Of a DNA stretch of 64,000 nt, positions 27,133 to 37,657 are shown piece by piece. Every line of letters begins with the position of its first letter. The first letter of the stretch is position 1. The notes under the pieces are model-generated. The model was not told the origin of the DNA. It searched no databases and was given only the letters and a program-made list of their open reading frames with translations. Made by a program: the position numbers and the translations under genes. The DNA is from Sulfurimonas gotlandica GD1 (lineage in GTDB: Bacteria; Campylobacterota; Campylobacteria; Campylobacterales; Sulfurimonadaceae). The stretch spans positions 1,178,001 through 1,242,000 of the forward strand of contig NZ_AFRZ01000001.1 in assembly GCF_000242915.1 (NCBI RefSeq), written 5' to 3'.

Positions 27133-27657
27133 CTATTTAGAGCTTTTCTTCTCTTTTTGCATTCTTTTATACTCTTTTTCAAACTTTTTTCTTCTAGCGT
27201 ATGAGAGTTTATCTATAAAAAGTATGCCTTTTAAATGATCTATTTCATGCTGAATAGCTACACTAAGTAAGCCGTTTGCTTCAAGAGTCTTTGTATTTGC
27301 ATCTCTGTCTTGATAATTTACAGTGATATTTTCAAATCTTATTATATCTTCATAAAAACTAGGAACACTCAAGCAACCCTCTTGATAAACAATCTCCCCG
27401 TCTTTTTTTACAATAATAGGGTTTACCATCTCAATAAGGTTTTCTATTGGCTGTTCACCATCTTCTTCTGGAATGTTTAATATCAAGACTTGTTTAGGGC
27501 GAGCAACTTGAATAGCTGCTAGGCCAATACCATTTGTTTTAACCATAATAGGATACATTGCATCTAGAAGATCATGCAACTCTTTGTCAAATTTCTCAAC
27601 TTTTTCAGATATCTGCTTTAATATCTTATCTGGATATTCTACTATACTTAAATTCAT
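27133..27657 (-). CDS. def: Peptide deformylase
   Basis: Removes the N-formyl group from new proteins. 174 aa, with the three motifs GIGLAAIQVA (near 43), EGCLSVP (near 94) and QHEIDHLKGILFIDKL (near 134), supplying the Cys and two His metal ligands. Conserved minus-strand order tig-clpP-(GGDEF)-def, normally followed by comM in this class (as I recall for Helicobacter pylori); here the island at 23771-27119 separates it from comM. Confidence 0.97.
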   Translation of the reverse strand: MNLSIVEYPDKILKQISEKVEKFDKELHDLLDAMYPIMVKTNGIGLAAIQVARPKQVLILNIPEEDGEQPIENLIEMVNPIIVKKDGEIVYQEGCLSVPSFYEDIIRFENITVNYQDRDANTKTLEANGLLSVAIQHEIDHLKGILFIDKLSYARRKKFEKEYKRMQKEKKSSK

Positions 27658-27667
27658 CTATCTGCTG

Positions 27668-28735
27668 TTACTCTTTTTCTGTATTTTGTGCTGATCTCTG
27701 TCTCAATGAAACTGCAAAATCTATTTTTTTATCACTATATGCTTTTTCAATTCCATCCATAGCACTTACCACTATCTCTTCAACTGTGTAAAGAGTAGCA
27801 ATATCAGTAATACCGATAGAAATTTTTAGCTGTATCTCACGATCTGCCAAGAAAAAGTTAGAGTTTGAAACCAATTCACAAAGTCTTTCACTAGCTTTTA
27901 GTGCACTCGGTATATCTGTATGTTTTAGAAGCATTGCAAAAACGCCATTACCATAGTGAGCTACCGTATCACTTCTTCTTGAAGTTTTCAGTAAAAGTCT
28001 TGCTATAGTTCTGGTCATTAAAGTAATTGCTTTTTCGTTGCTAACACTGTCTTTTAACTCACGTGATAGTTCTATCATGATAAGTGAACTTTTGTGTTTA
28101 AACTCAGTAATAAGCTCTACTTCTTGCTCTATTTTTGTCATTAAATAACGTTTGTTATAAACGCCAAATTTATTATCAAAAATAGTTTCATTCTCTACAT
28201 TTTTTACTATCTTTGCTGTTTCATCGTAAAGAGTTTTCATTTGTAAACTCTGTTTTTTCAAGATACTATTTAACTTCGAGACATCACCTTCTAAAGATGC
28301 GGCTATACTGGCAGCAGCTTGAATCTCAGTGTTTGCTTGAAGTTCTTTTTTTCTTTTATCAAGAATTTTTGTCATTAGTGCCATGTTTTTGTAAAGGTTG
28401 GCAGTAACGCTCAAGATGCTTTTTACAGATCCAAACCCTTTTTTCAAACTCTGCTCAAGCATGATAGTGTTTTCATCATCATTGCTCTCTTCGAGTTCAA
28501 GCATAGACTGAATCTGTTTACGAAGATTTTCACTCTTGTCTTCTAGAAGTCTATCAAAATAGAGTGAAAAATTATTTGGAGTAGGTGGCAAGTTATCTGA
28601 GATAAGAGCACTAAGTACCTCTTTAGAATATATTTCTAAGTCACTAGTAGGCTCATCCATATCTAAAGCGGCAACAATTGGTTCATTTGTTGCATTAACA
28701 TCACGACGATTTCTACTTCTTAAAGATCCTGCCAT
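27668..28735 (-). CDS. GGDEF-fold protein with degenerate active site
   Basis: 355 aa. The N-terminal 150 residues are helical and charged (coiled-coil-like, TANLYKNMALMTKILDKRKK); a GGDEF-type domain follows, from FDNKFGVYNKRYLMTKIEQE to ISIGITDI. The catalytic GGDEF loop is replaced by YGNGV in DTVAHYGNGVFAMLL, so diguanylate cyclase activity is unlikely; it may bind GTP or c-di-GMP or act as a scaffold. It sits between clpP and def, 10 bases from each, so it is part of the protein-quality-control operon. Confidence 0.85.
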   Translation of the reverse strand: MAGSLRSRNRRDVNATNEPIVAALDMDEPTSDLEIYSKEVLSALISDNLPPTPNNFSLYFDRLLEDKSENLRKQIQSMLELEESNDDENTIMLEQSLKKGFGSVKSILSVTANLYKNMALMTKILDKRKKELQANTEIQAAASIAASLEGDVSKLNSILKKQSLQMKTLYDETAKIVKNVENETIFDNKFGVYNKRYLMTKIEQEVELITEFKHKSSLIMIELSRELKDSVSNEKAITLMTRTIARLLLKTSRRSDTVAHYGNGVFAMLLKHTDIPSALKASERLCELVSNSNFFLADREIQLKISIGITDIATLYTVEEIVVSAMDGIEKAYSDKKIDFAVSLRQRSAQNTEKE

Positions 28736-28744
28736 ATTATCCCC

Positions 28745-29335
28745 TTACTCTTTATCGTTTTTAACTAAAACCTCATCAATCATACCATACTCTTGAGCTT
28801 CTGAAGCACTCATAAAGTTGTCACGATCGGTATCTTTTTCTACTTTTTTAACACTTTGACCTGTGTTCTTAGCCAATATTTCGTTTAGCTCAGCTTTCAT
28901 ACGAAGAATCTCTTTAGCTTGAATAGCTATGTCTGTTGCCTGACCTTGAGCACCACCAAGAGGTTGATGGATCATGATACGAGCGTGAGGAAGAGCATAT
29001 CTCTTACCTTTCTCACCAGATGAAAGTAAAAATGCACCCATAGATGCGGCTTGTCCTATACATATAGTAGTTATATGTGGACGTATATAGTTCATAGTAT
29101 CAAAAATAGCCATTCCTGCAGTAACAACTCCACCAGGAGAGTTTATGTAGAAATAGATATCTTTCTCTGGATCTTCTGCTTCAAGAAATAGCATCTGTGC
29201 AACTATAGAAGAAGCTACGGCATCGTTAACTTCTCCGCTTAGCATAATAATTCTATCTTTTAAAAGACGAGAGTAGATATCATAAGAACGTTCTCCACGA
29301 CCTGTCTTTTCTACTACATAAGGAATATAACTCAT
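28745..29335 (-). CDS. clpP: ATP-dependent Clp protease proteolytic subunit
   Basis: 196 aa, standard length. The Ser-His-Asp triad: Ser in [14 protein letters not shown], His in [18 protein letters not shown] and Asp in the [14 protein letters not shown] segment. It forms the barrel that degrades proteins fed by ClpX or ClpA. Its ATG follows the tig stop by 2 bases, so trigger factor and ClpP are made together. Confidence 0.98.
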   Translation of the reverse strand: MSYIPYVVEKTGRGERSYDIYSRLLKDRIIMLSGEVNDAVASSIVAQMLFLEAEDPEKDIYFYINSPGGVVTAGMAIFDTMNYIRPHITTICIGQAASMGAFLLSSGEKGKRYALPHARIMIHQPLGGAQGQATDIAIQAKEILRMKAELNEILAKNTGQSVKKVEKDTDRDNFMSASEAQEYGMIDEVLVKNDKE

Positions 29336-29337
29336 AC

Positions 29338-30639
29338 TTACGCTTCTTTTATCTTTGAGTTAAGAAGTTGGCTAAGAACTTTATCTTCAACCATTGACAT
29401 CTGTACTGCTGGAATATAACCAGCATTTTTATACTGCTCATAAGCTTTTTGAGGGTCTTGACCCATTTGCATTGCTTCATAGTAGATAGTCTGCATTACT
29501 TCTTGTTCTTCAACTTTAACATTTTCAGCATTAGCTAGTGCATCAATAATAAATGTAGCTCTTACACTTCTCTGTGCATCTTCACGGAAAGTATCACGAA
29601 GCTCGTTTAATTTCTCTTCACTATCACGAAGTTCTTGAATCTCTTCTTCACTCATGCTTTGAGCTTTTCTGTTTAATGCCATATCAATCTCTTGATCTAC
29701 AACAAACTCTGGAAGGTCAAATTTAATATTTTCAACAAAATTCTCAAGAAGAGCTGGTTTTAAGTCATCATTATAAAGTTTTGCCAACTCTTCATTCTCA
29801 ATTTGAATTCTAACTTGCTTTTGTAGTTCTGCTAAAGTTGCATTTTCATCACCTGGAAGCATTTTCTTAGCTAACTCATCATCGATTGCCACTTCATCTT
29901 TAACTTTGATACCATTAACTTTTACTTTAAATGAAGCAGCTTTACCAGCTAATTCTTTACCACCATAGTTTTCAGGAAAAGTTACTTCGATTACAACTGC
30001 TTCATCTCTTTTTACGCCGATTAGTTGGTCTTCAAACCCTGGGATAAACTGACCTGAACCTAAACGAAGCTCGAAATTCTCAGCAGTACCGCCTTCAAAT
30101 ACTTTACCATCAACAGAACCTTCAAAATCAATAACAGCAGTATCGCCATCTTTCATTTTACGGTTTCTTGCAACTTCTATTAATGGAGCTTGAGCTTCTG
30201 CTAAGTCTTTGATTCTTTTTTCAACAGCTTCATCACTTACAGCTGGCTTATCAAACTCTTTAATCATTGAAGAATAATCACCAAGCTCTATAACAGGTCT
30301 CATAGCAACTTTAACTACTACTTCAATTTTGTCATCACTCTTGTCAAATTTAGAAATATTTGGTTCACCAATAAGTGCGTCATTAGAAATATTTAATTCT
30401 TCTAACCCACGAGCTAAAACATCACGAAGAGCTTCAGCTTCAGCATCTTGAACAAGTCTTTCACCATATTGTTTCTTAACAATAGCTACAGGCACTTTAC
30501 CTTTACGAAAACCTTGAATACTAGCAGTTTTTGCTAATTCTTTAGCAATCTTTTCTAAGTTAACATCAATAACTTCTCTTAATATTGTCGCCTCTATAGT
30601 AGCGTTAGCACCGTCTATTTTATTTGATTTGATTTCCAT
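29338..30639 (-). CDS. tig: Trigger factor
   Basis: Ribosome-bound chaperone and prolyl isomerase, about 433 aa. The N-terminal ribosome-binding signature (QGFRKGKVP near 43), the FKBP-type domain ([21 protein letters not shown] near 160) and the helical C-terminal domain are all present. I chose ATG 30639, with AAGGAAA 5-6 bases upstream, over a TTG one codon earlier. First gene of the tig-clpP-GGDEF-def operon. Confidence 0.96.
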   Translation of the reverse strand: MEIKSNKIDGANATIEATILREVIDVNLEKIAKELAKTASIQGFRKGKVPVAIVKKQYGERLVQDAEAEALRDVLARGLEELNISNDALIGEPNISKFDKSDDKIEVVVKVAMRPVIELGDYSSMIKEFDKPAVSDEAVEKRIKDLAEAQAPLIEVARNRKMKDGDTAVIDFEGSVDGKVFEGGTAENFELRLGSGQFIPGFEDQLIGVKRDEAVVIEVTFPENYGGKELAGKAASFKVKVNGIKVKDEVAIDDELAKKMLPGDENATLAELQKQVRIQIENEELAKLYNDDLKPALLENFVENIKFDLPEFVVDQEIDMALNRKAQSMSEEEIQELRDSEEKLNELRDTFREDAQRSVRATFIIDALANAENVKVEEQEVMQTIYYEAMQMGQDPQKAYEQYKNAGYIPAVQMSMVEDKVLSQLLNSKIKEA

Positions 30640-30738
30640 CAATTTCCTTTTCTTATATCTATAGTTGTATTTTTGACTATTATTTTTGGTAATAATATCT
30701 AAAATCTGCTTTTAAGTATCTTTAATAGTATTTCTAAA

Positions 30739-33126
30739 CTAAAAGGCACTGCCCGTCAGTTGAAATGCTGCCCAATAGTAAGGATGCTTATATTTCATTT
30801 TAGTAGTAAGCTGAGCTTGTCGTAAAGCATCTCTACTATTTTGTTGTTTCATATTTTTATAAAATTCTTCCATTAGATATAGGGTTCCAGAATCATCAAC
30901 TTTCCATAAACTTGAGACAATAGACTTTGCACCTGCATATAAAAAGCCCCTTGTTAATCCAACTACATCATCTCCATTACTTACTTTTCCAAGTCCTGTT
31001 TCACAAGCACTAAGAGTAATAAGGTTAGCATCTAGCTTTAAGTCATACAGCTCACTGGCACTCAAATAACCATCATTTTTATCATCTTTTGCCATCATAA
31101 GACCGGACTTCAGCGGCGTTTTTGTATCAAACGTACCGTGTAGAGCAAAATGAAATTGGTTAAAATTTCCTGATAATTTCTTAAACATAGTTTCTGTAGC
31201 TTGTTCCCTTACCAATGCTTTTGTGTTAGGAACAATACCCGATATTGCTTGCACTTCTTTTTGAGCTCCCGGCAAATCATATTCACTATTTCTCAAATCA
31301 GGATTACCAAAAGCCAACAACTTTACAGATTTAGTTTTCTGAGATGGTTTAATAAATTTCATTACGGTGGCACTTGGTAAAATTCTAATCCCGTAATCAT
31401 CTATCAAAAAAGACTTACCTGAGGATAATGCACTAAAGGGAAGATAATGCAATCTACCATGTGGAATAATTACTATGTTTTTTGTAACTAGCATTTTCTC
31501 TAATGGTTTTACTAAACGATTATAAAGACTCTTTGACAAAAGCTTATAGTCATCAACATCTGTTGATTGCAGTGCTATTCTAAAACTTTTTATTTCATCA
31601 TCTATAGCATCTATATTAAGCTTGAAACCTTTTATTTTATCTTGATTGACTACAAAAGCATAAAAAGTATCTCCATGATAATAATACTCAACTATAACTT
31701 CTCCATTTTGAAGTATCTTCTGAGTATCTTTTACATTAATGGCATTGACTGTAACTAAAGAAGCAAACTCTTTATCTTCTGTCTGTATCTCGTTTTTAAT
31801 GAGTTTAAGTGATCTTTGTTTACTTGCATAAGCTTCAGATGCTGATGTATTCATTGCCAATAACTTAGTATCCGCTTTTTCTAATTCACCTAAGAGTTTT
31901 TGAGTTTCTTTTGTATCTACTATATTTGATGAAAAGTTTTGCTTCGAAGCTAGCATATCTACTAGGGCTCTTGATTTTGAACGTTCTACATACTCGAATG
32001 CAAGAGAATACTCTCCACTTTCAAATAAAGTTTTAATAATATCTTTATATACTGCTTGCTTATCTCCGACAAATCCTATCTTATTTGCTTCAGAATGAAT
32101 TGATGAGCGTTGCTCTTCAATAATATCAATGGCTTTTTTAAAATACTCTACAGCTTTACTACTCTCTGAATCTCTATATGCTATTTGCCCTAAATCATAC
32201 AAGCAAATTGTATGCATTTCACCACTTGCTTTTATTTTTGGTTTTTCTAGTAATCTCAAATATTCTTTTTTTGCTTCTTTTATTTTGCCTAATTCAAATA
32301 ATGCTTTTGCAAACATAAAATGTGTAGGTAGGATAAAAACATCTTGATTTATTTTACCAAGAATTACCGGTGAAAAATCATGCGATGGATATTCTTTAGT
32401 GATTAAATTATAGACTTTATCGTAATCTTTTAATGCCATATACATTGATGATTGCATCCATATGTAATTGGACATAAGCATGCGACTGCCCATGCCTCTT
32501 TTTTTCATTGCTGCTTTATCAGATGCCTGATTTTTCATGACTACTTCTAGAAGCTCTCTTGCTTTAGCCTCTTGATTATTATGTGCATAAGCAATTACTA
32601 AAGGGGCATCTGCTGGATTATCTTTTAAGAAATTAGAAGCTGCTGGTAGTTTAAACTCATTTCTCGCTCTCTTAAGCTCTAATATTGCTTTATCAAATGA
32701 TGACAACTCTAGGTATGCTTGTGAACGTATATATGAAATCAGAAAAGCGCCATCCATAACTACAATAGTTGTATCACCACTATCATATTTTGTTTGCATC
32801 TTATCGACACAGGAAAATGTTTTATTATAATTTTTTACTTTTAAATAAGACTGGCAAAGATTACTAAGTTCAGTTAAATTAATTTGATTAGTAGGCTTCT
32901 TATTACTTTCATAATGGTTGATTATTTCATAATATTTACTTTCGTTGTAAAGTTTTGTAATATGCTGAGGAGCTATAGACATTTTTCTAATGCTAGGAGT
33001 ATAATCAGGTCTATCAGGCACTGTATAATTTGCAAACGCTGGCTTTCTTGTGCCTTGGCAAGCAGTTAAAAAAATCAAACTGCTAAAAAGAGTCAAAAAA
33101 AGCATCATTGATTTTAATATTTTCAT
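30739..33126 (-). CDS. CHAT-domain TPR lipoprotein
   Basis: 795 aa. A lipobox signal (LIFLTACQG, lipidated Cys near residue 23) places it in the envelope. Residues about 60-370 are TPR-like repeats (for example LYDLGQIAYRDSESSKAVEYFKKA), then a coiled-coil stretch, then a C-terminal CHAT (caspase-like) domain: HGRLHYLPFSAL, catalytic His663 in FALHGTFD and Cys708 in LSACETGLG, then LTRGFLYAGAKSIVSSLW. The full dyad implies an active cysteine protease. TPR-CHAT proteins are best known in cytosolic defence and cell-death systems; a lipoprotein version points to a periplasmic substrate. Its ATG overlaps the stop of the small lipoprotein gene upstream. Confidence 0.92.
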   Translation of the reverse strand: MKILKSMMLFLTLFSSLIFLTACQGTRKPAFANYTVPDRPDYTPSIRKMSIAPQHITKLYNESKYYEIINHYESNKKPTNQINLTELSNLCQSYLKVKNYNKTFSCVDKMQTKYDSGDTTIVVMDGAFLISYIRSQAYLELSSFDKAILELKRARNEFKLPAASNFLKDNPADAPLVIAYAHNNQEAKARELLEVVMKNQASDKAAMKKRGMGSRMLMSNYIWMQSSMYMALKDYDKVYNLITKEYPSHDFSPVILGKINQDVFILPTHFMFAKALFELGKIKEAKKEYLRLLEKPKIKASGEMHTICLYDLGQIAYRDSESSKAVEYFKKAIDIIEEQRSSIHSEANKIGFVGDKQAVYKDIIKTLFESGEYSLAFEYVERSKSRALVDMLASKQNFSSNIVDTKETQKLLGELEKADTKLLAMNTSASEAYASKQRSLKLIKNEIQTEDKEFASLVTVNAINVKDTQKILQNGEVIVEYYYHGDTFYAFVVNQDKIKGFKLNIDAIDDEIKSFRIALQSTDVDDYKLLSKSLYNRLVKPLEKMLVTKNIVIIPHGRLHYLPFSALSSGKSFLIDDYGIRILPSATVMKFIKPSQKTKSVKLLAFGNPDLRNSEYDLPGAQKEVQAISGIVPNTKALVREQATETMFKKLSGNFNQFHFALHGTFDTKTPLKSGLMMAKDDKNDGYLSASELYDLKLDANLITLSACETGLGKVSNGDDVVGLTRGFLYAGAKSIVSSLWKVDDSGTLYLMEEFYKNMKQQNSRDALRQAQLTTKMKYKHPYYWAAFQLTGSAF

Positions 33127-33623
33127 CTTCTAATAGCTTTAAATAATGGCTTAGAATCTATTATTTTACATCCTTCTCCATCTTTATAATTACCAGAGAG
33201 ATAGTCTACATGATTCCCTAGACCATGAGGTCTAGAAGAGGTCATTAGATGATACTCTGAAGCAAAACTACCATCTGGTCTTATTAAAATATAATACCAC
33301 TCAGCAGGCTCTACTATACCCATAAGTAAACCTATTGTATCTTTTTGTAGTGTGGTACCTGATTTAAAACCAGATCCATCAGTTTTTAAATTAGAAAAAT
33401 CTTTAGGGAGTAGTCTTTGCCCCTTACGCAGAGTAAATATTCTTTTTTCAATGTCAACTTGAAGTGAGCATTCAGTGTCATACTCTACTTCATATAAAAG
33501 TGAATGTGCCTGATAATGACGAGGATTAACAACCTTAGCTTCTCTTTTCATTGTACAGCCAGACACTAAAAGAGCCAATACACCAATTGATATAACTACC
33601 CAATATTTCATAACCTTTTCCAC
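33123..33623 (-). CDS. Small lipoprotein, partner of the CHAT lipoprotein
   Basis: 166 aa. A type II signal with lipobox LLVSGC (Cys near 23) is followed by a mature domain I do not recognise, with a single strong block SSRPHGLGNHVDYLSG near the end and paired cysteines (one near 53, one near 152) that could form a disulfide. It is translated just before the CHAT gene and overlaps it (TGA/ATG), so the two probably act together in the periplasm, for example as substrate, regulator or assembly partner; that is inference. Confidence 0.8.
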   Translation of the reverse strand: MEKVMKYWVVISIGVLALLVSGCTMKREAKVVNPRHYQAHSLLYEVEYDTECSLQVDIEKRIFTLRKGQRLLPKDFSNLKTDGSGFKSGTTLQKDTIGLLMGIVEPAEWYYILIRPDGSFASEYHLMTSSRPHGLGNHVDYLSGNYKDGEGCKIIDSKPLFKAIRR

Positions 33624-33651
33624 CTTTATAGTTTTAAAAGATTATAGCATA

Positions 33652-34107
33652 TTACTTTTTGCAGAGCTTCGGCTTAAAATTCAAAACCAAAAACCATACA
33701 ACCGCCACATCTATCATCACATCAGCGAAGTTAAACACTGCAAAGTCAAATCCACAGTGCCAGTAAACCATATCTACTACTCCACCATGAACAAATCTGT
33801 CATACACATTTGAGAAAGCTCCGCCAAGCATCAAGCCTGCAGGAAAAGCGAAACATATCTTCTTTAGATTTATAATGTAGCCCAAAATGCCTATAACAAG
33901 CACTAACTGAATGTACTTTAACCACTCATCTAAAAAAGCCAGCATAGAAAATGCCACGCCTTTGTTATAAACCAAGATCAGATCGATACAATCAGTGTAG
34001 TAGCGAAAACCATCTACAAAGAGCATCTTTATATTTTGGTCAATTATAAAAATCCCTGCCAATGTAAAAAAAAGTATGGCACTAAGTTTTAATGTAGTGT
34101 TAGGCAT
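33652..34107 (-). CDS. lspA: Lipoprotein signal peptidase (signal peptidase II)
   Basis: 151 aa with four membrane helices. The catalytic Asp motifs are [11 protein letters not shown] (near 96) and [11 protein letters not shown] (near 127). It cleaves prolipoproteins, such as the two lipoproteins encoded just downstream. It overlaps the end of glmM by 8 bases. Confidence 0.96.
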   Translation of the reverse strand: MPNTTLKLSAILFFTLAGIFIIDQNIKMLFVDGFRYYTDCIDLILVYNKGVAFSMLAFLDEWLKYIQLVLVIGILGYIINLKKICFAFPAGLMLGGAFSNVYDRFVHGGVVDMVYWHCGFDFAVFNFADVMIDVAVVWFLVLNFKPKLCKK

Positions 34108-35440
34108 TTAAAGCTTTTTGAAAAAATTCTACCATGTCATCCATATTTGAGTTCATCTCTTTTGCATCTTTACACTCAAGCAGAACCCGAAGTTTATTTT
34201 CTGTTCCAGAATATCTTATGAGGTGGCGAATATTTTTTGCATCTAATTCTTTAAGTTTTGCATCTAATCCATCAATCTTATTTAATGGCATTTTAGTCTT
34301 AATGTTAATATTTACAAGCTTTTGAGGGTACAAACTAAATGGTCGGAGAGCTTCAGATGCTTTGCTCTTTGTGTTTATAAGTAATGCAAGAGTTTGAAGA
34401 GCACTTACAAGCCCATCGCCAGTTTTTGCAAAATCATTTACAATTACATGCCCACTCTGCTCGCCACCAAAGTTAATGCCCTCTTTTTTCATAATCTCTA
34501 AAACATTTTTGTCACCTACATCTGAGCGAAATAGTTTCAGTCCTTTAGAGCCCATAAAATCTTCTAGAGCTTTATTGCTCATTACAGTAGAAACAATTCC
34601 GCCGCCTTTTAATACACCTCTATCGTTCATGTAAGAACCAAGTGCACCTAAAAGCTGATCTCCATCTATAATCTCTCCATTCTCATCCACCACAACAAGT
34701 CTGTCAGCATCTCCATCAAGTGCTATTCCCAAATCAGCCCTAAACTTGACAACACTCTCACACAAATCTTTTGTATGCAGTGCTCCACAGTTTTCATTGA
34801 TATTAAATCCATCAGGTTTATTGTGCAGTACAACTACATCAGCGCCAAGCTCTTCCAATACAGTTGGTCCTACTATATAACCAGCTCCATTTGCAGCGTC
34901 AAGAACTATTCTCATACCACTTAAAGAGAGTTCTCTTGGAAAAGAATTTTTAAGAGCAACTATATATCGCCCTATTACATCATCTATTCTTTTTGCTTTA
35001 CCAATATTTTTTGCAGTAACTTGAGCTTCTTGTATTCTCTCATCATCACCGTAGATAGCTTCAATCTCTGCTTCGACTTCATGAGATAGTTTATCTCCAT
35101 GTCTATCAAAAAATTTAATTCCATTATCTTCATATGAATTGTGAGATGCACTAATCATAATACCAGCATCACATCTCATATTTTCTGTAATAAAAGCGAT
35201 AGCCGGGGTAGGCATTGGCCCTATTTCAATAACATCGTAACCAATTGCTGTTAAACCGCTAACAATTGCATTCTCTATCATATATCCACTTCTACGAGTG
35301 TCTTTACCAATTAAAATTCTGTTTGTCGTTGAGTGGGCTTTAAAGTATATCCCTGCTGCCATTGCAATTCTCATCGCTAAAGTAGCACTTAAAAAAGAGC
35401 CAGCTTCACCTCTTACTCCATCTGTTCCGAATAATTTCAT
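34100..35440 (-). CDS. glmM: Phosphoglucosamine mutase
   Basis: Interconverts glucosamine-6-P and glucosamine-1-P for UDP-GlcNAc, a precursor of peptidoglycan and LPS. 446 aa. It begins [12 protein letters not shown]; the phosphoserine loop is [19 protein letters not shown] (near 95-113), the metal loop is [11 protein letters not shown] (near 240) and the sugar loop is GGEQSGHVI (near 325). First gene of the glmM-lspA pair, divergent from rpsT. Confidence 0.97.
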   Translation of the reverse strand: MKLFGTDGVRGEAGSFLSATLAMRIAMAAGIYFKAHSTTNRILIGKDTRRSGYMIENAIVSGLTAIGYDVIEIGPMPTPAIAFITENMRCDAGIMISASHNSYEDNGIKFFDRHGDKLSHEVEAEIEAIYGDDERIQEAQVTAKNIGKAKRIDDVIGRYIVALKNSFPRELSLSGMRIVLDAANGAGYIVGPTVLEELGADVVVLHNKPDGFNINENCGALHTKDLCESVVKFRADLGIALDGDADRLVVVDENGEIIDGDQLLGALGSYMNDRGVLKGGGIVSTVMSNKALEDFMGSKGLKLFRSDVGDKNVLEIMKKEGINFGGEQSGHVIVNDFAKTGDGLVSALQTLALLINTKSKASEALRPFSLYPQKLVNINIKTKMPLNKIDGLDAKLKELDAKNIRHLIRYSGTENKLRVLLECKDAKEMNSNMDDMVEFFQKALNA

Positions 35441-35575
35441 AGTAATTCCCAGTTTTAAAGTTTCATATTTTAGCGCAAATAGCTTAATTATTGCAATTTA
35501 CCTTGTCTTTAACTTAATTTTAATTATCTTTAAGCTAGAATTGCGCACTAAAAAATTAATGAGAAGGACTCATGC

Positions 35576-35836
35576 ATGGCAAATCACAAGTCATCAATTA
35601 AGAGAATTCGCCAGACTATCGTTCGTACAGAGCGTAATCGTTTCTATAGAACTCGTCTTAAAAACATCGTAAAAGGTGTGAATTCTGCGGTTGAAGCAGG
35701 AAATAAAGAAGAAGCAGCTGCGGCACTTAAAGTAGCTAACAAACAAATTCACAAATTTGTAAGTAAAGGTATCTTAAAAAAAGAAACTGCAGCTAGAAAA
35801 GTTAGTCGTCTACACAAATCTGTAAACGCTATATAA
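35576..35836 (+). CDS. rpsT: 30S ribosomal protein S20
   Basis: 86 aa, basic and helical, starting [14 protein letters not shown] and ending [10 protein letters not shown] as usual for bS20. AAGGA precedes the start. A -10-like TAGAAT lies at 35536-35541. It is 15 bases upstream of prfA and probably co-transcribed with it. Confidence 0.97.
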   Translation: MANHKSSIKRIRQTIVRTERNRFYRTRLKNIVKGVNSAVEAGNKEEAAAALKVANKQIHKFVSKGILKKETAARKVSRLHKSVNAI

Positions 35837-35851
35837 TAAGAGCATAAAATA

Positions 35852-36919
35852 ATGCTCTCAGATAAACTTAATCCGTTTATCAACCGTTATAACGAACTTA
35901 GTGAACTACTAAGTTCGCCTGACATAACTTCTGACATCAAGAGGATGACAGCTCTCTCAAAAGAACAATCTTCACTTTTACCAATTGTTGAAAAAGCAAA
36001 AGAATACAAATCTATAATTAAGCAAATTGCTGAAACTAAAGAGATGTTGGGTGATCCTGAAATGATTGACATGGCGAAAGAAGAACTTAAAGAGCTTGAG
36101 CCTCAGATTCCACTTATAGAAGAAAGTATCAAACTTCTACTTCTACCAAAAGATCAAAATGATGATAGAAATATTATTGTTGAGCTTCGTGCTGGAGCTG
36201 GTGGAGATGAAGCTGCTATCTTTGTAGGTGATCTTTTTGATGCTTATACTCGCTATGCTGAAGTTAAGGGTTGGAAAGTTGAACTTTTAAGTACTTCTCC
36301 ATCAGATGCTGGCGGATTTAAAGAAGTTATTGCCCTTATTAAGGGTGACCAGGTTTATAGCAGGTTGAAATATGAAGGTGGAATTCACCGTGTTCAAAGA
36401 GTTCCAGAAACAGAATCACAAGGGCGTGTACACACTTCAGCTATTACAGTTGCTGTTATGCCTGAGGTTGATGATGTTGAAGTCGTAATAAATGAAAATG
36501 ATCTTAAAATCGATGTTATGCGCTCTTCTGGTTGTGGAGGTCAGTCTGTAAATACTACTGACTCTGCTGTTAGGATTACTCACTTGCCAACAGGTTTAGT
36601 GGTAACCAACCAAGATCAGAAATCTCAACATAAAAATAAAGAAAAAGCAATGAAAGTTCTCAAAGCTAGACTTTATGACTTAGAGATGCAAGAGGCTCAA
36701 TCTAAAGATAGTGAGGCTCGCTTAGCACAAGTTGGATCTGGAGACAGAAGTGGAAGAATTCGTACTTACAATTATCCACAAAATCGTATGAGTGATCACA
36801 GAATCACGCTTACACTTTACAGACTTAATGAGATTATGAATGGTGGACTTCTAGATGAAGTTATTGAACCGCTTATTACTGATCATCAAGCAAAAATTGT
36901 TGAGGCTGCTGGGTTATAG
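35852..36919 (+). CDS. prfA: Peptide chain release factor 1
   Basis: Recognises UAA and UAG and releases the finished protein. 355 aa. The hydrolysis motif GGQ is in [19 protein letters not shown] (near 225-243); the codon-recognition domain precedes it and the C-terminal [19 protein letters not shown] is typical of RF1. Its stop overlaps the convergent dapF stop by 6 bases. Confidence 0.97.
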   Translation: MLSDKLNPFINRYNELSELLSSPDITSDIKRMTALSKEQSSLLPIVEKAKEYKSIIKQIAETKEMLGDPEMIDMAKEELKELEPQIPLIEESIKLLLLPKDQNDDRNIIVELRAGAGGDEAAIFVGDLFDAYTRYAEVKGWKVELLSTSPSDAGGFKEVIALIKGDQVYSRLKYEGGIHRVQRVPETESQGRVHTSAITVAVMPEVDDVEVVINENDLKIDVMRSSGCGGQSVNTTDSAVRITHLPTGLVVTNQDQKSQHKNKEKAMKVLKARLYDLEMQEAQSKDSEARLAQVGSGDRSGRIRTYNYPQNRMSDHRITLTLYRLNEIMNGGLLDEVIEPLITDHQAKIVEAAGL

Positions 36920-36926
36920 AACCCAG
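36909..36926. terminator. Hairpin spanning the convergent prfA and dapF stops
   Basis: CTGGGTT (36909-36915) pairs with AACCCAG (36920-36926) around ATAG. The stem covers both stop codons, so both mRNAs would end in the same small hairpin. No long T-run follows. Confidence 0.4.
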
Positions 36927-37657
36927 TCGGTTTCAAAAGTCTTTTTAACTCTTCCTCTAAAAGTAATCGTTTTATCATTCATTCCAAGATATAGAGTATC
37001 ACCACTTTTAGGGTAAACTTCAATATTATTAGTTACTTTTTCTTCTGTGTAAGCTCTATAAAAACATGCAGCCATTCCAGTTCCACAGGCTAAAGTTTCA
37101 TCTTCAACCCCACGTTCATAAGTTCTGACTTTTAAGTTTTTACCATCTAAAGAGACAATATTAACATTTGCATTATATTTGTATCTTAACTCTCTAGCTT
37201 CCGCTATATCAAACTCTTCTATATTTTCAGTGAGATGAACCAAATGAGGAACACCAGTATCTATTAACCACCAAGATTTACCATTAATCTCTATATTTTT
37301 TTCCAATATCTTAGGTGGAGTAAGTTCACTTAAAACCATATCACCATCAACCTCGGCTTTTATAATGCCTGCACCTGTTAAAAAACTCATACTACTAGAT
37401 GCCAAGTTATTCACATATGCATAGTGAGCACAAGCTCGAGAACCGTTTCCGCACATATCTGCATGACTACCATCAGAGTTGTAAAACTGCCATTCAAAAT
37501 CATAATCACTATTTGGAACTATTACTATTAAACCGTCAGCACCGACTCCGTCTTGACGGTGACATAACTCTTTTGCCAACTCAGTTCTATCTTCTTTTAC
37601 ATCTGAATGAAAGACTACAAAATCATTTCCATTTGCACTATATTTTGAGCATCTCAT
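36914..37657 (-). CDS. dapF: Diaminopimelate epimerase
   Basis: Converts LL- to meso-diaminopimelate for lysine and peptidoglycan. 247 aa, slightly short but complete. The two catalytic Cys are in [10 protein letters not shown] (near 67-76) and [11 protein letters not shown] (near 190-200). Start overlaps the coaE stop, so dapF is coupled to coaE. Confidence 0.96.
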   Translation of the reverse strand: MRCSKYSANGNDFVVFHSDVKEDRTELAKELCHRQDGVGADGLIVIVPNSDYDFEWQFYNSDGSHADMCGNGSRACAHYAYVNNLASSSMSFLTGAGIIKAEVDGDMVLSELTPPKILEKNIEINGKSWWLIDTGVPHLVHLTENIEEFDIAEARELRYKYNANVNIVSLDGKNLKVRTYERGVEDETLACGTGMAACFYRAYTEEKVTNNIEVYPKSGDTLYLGMNDKTITFRGRVKKTFETDWVL

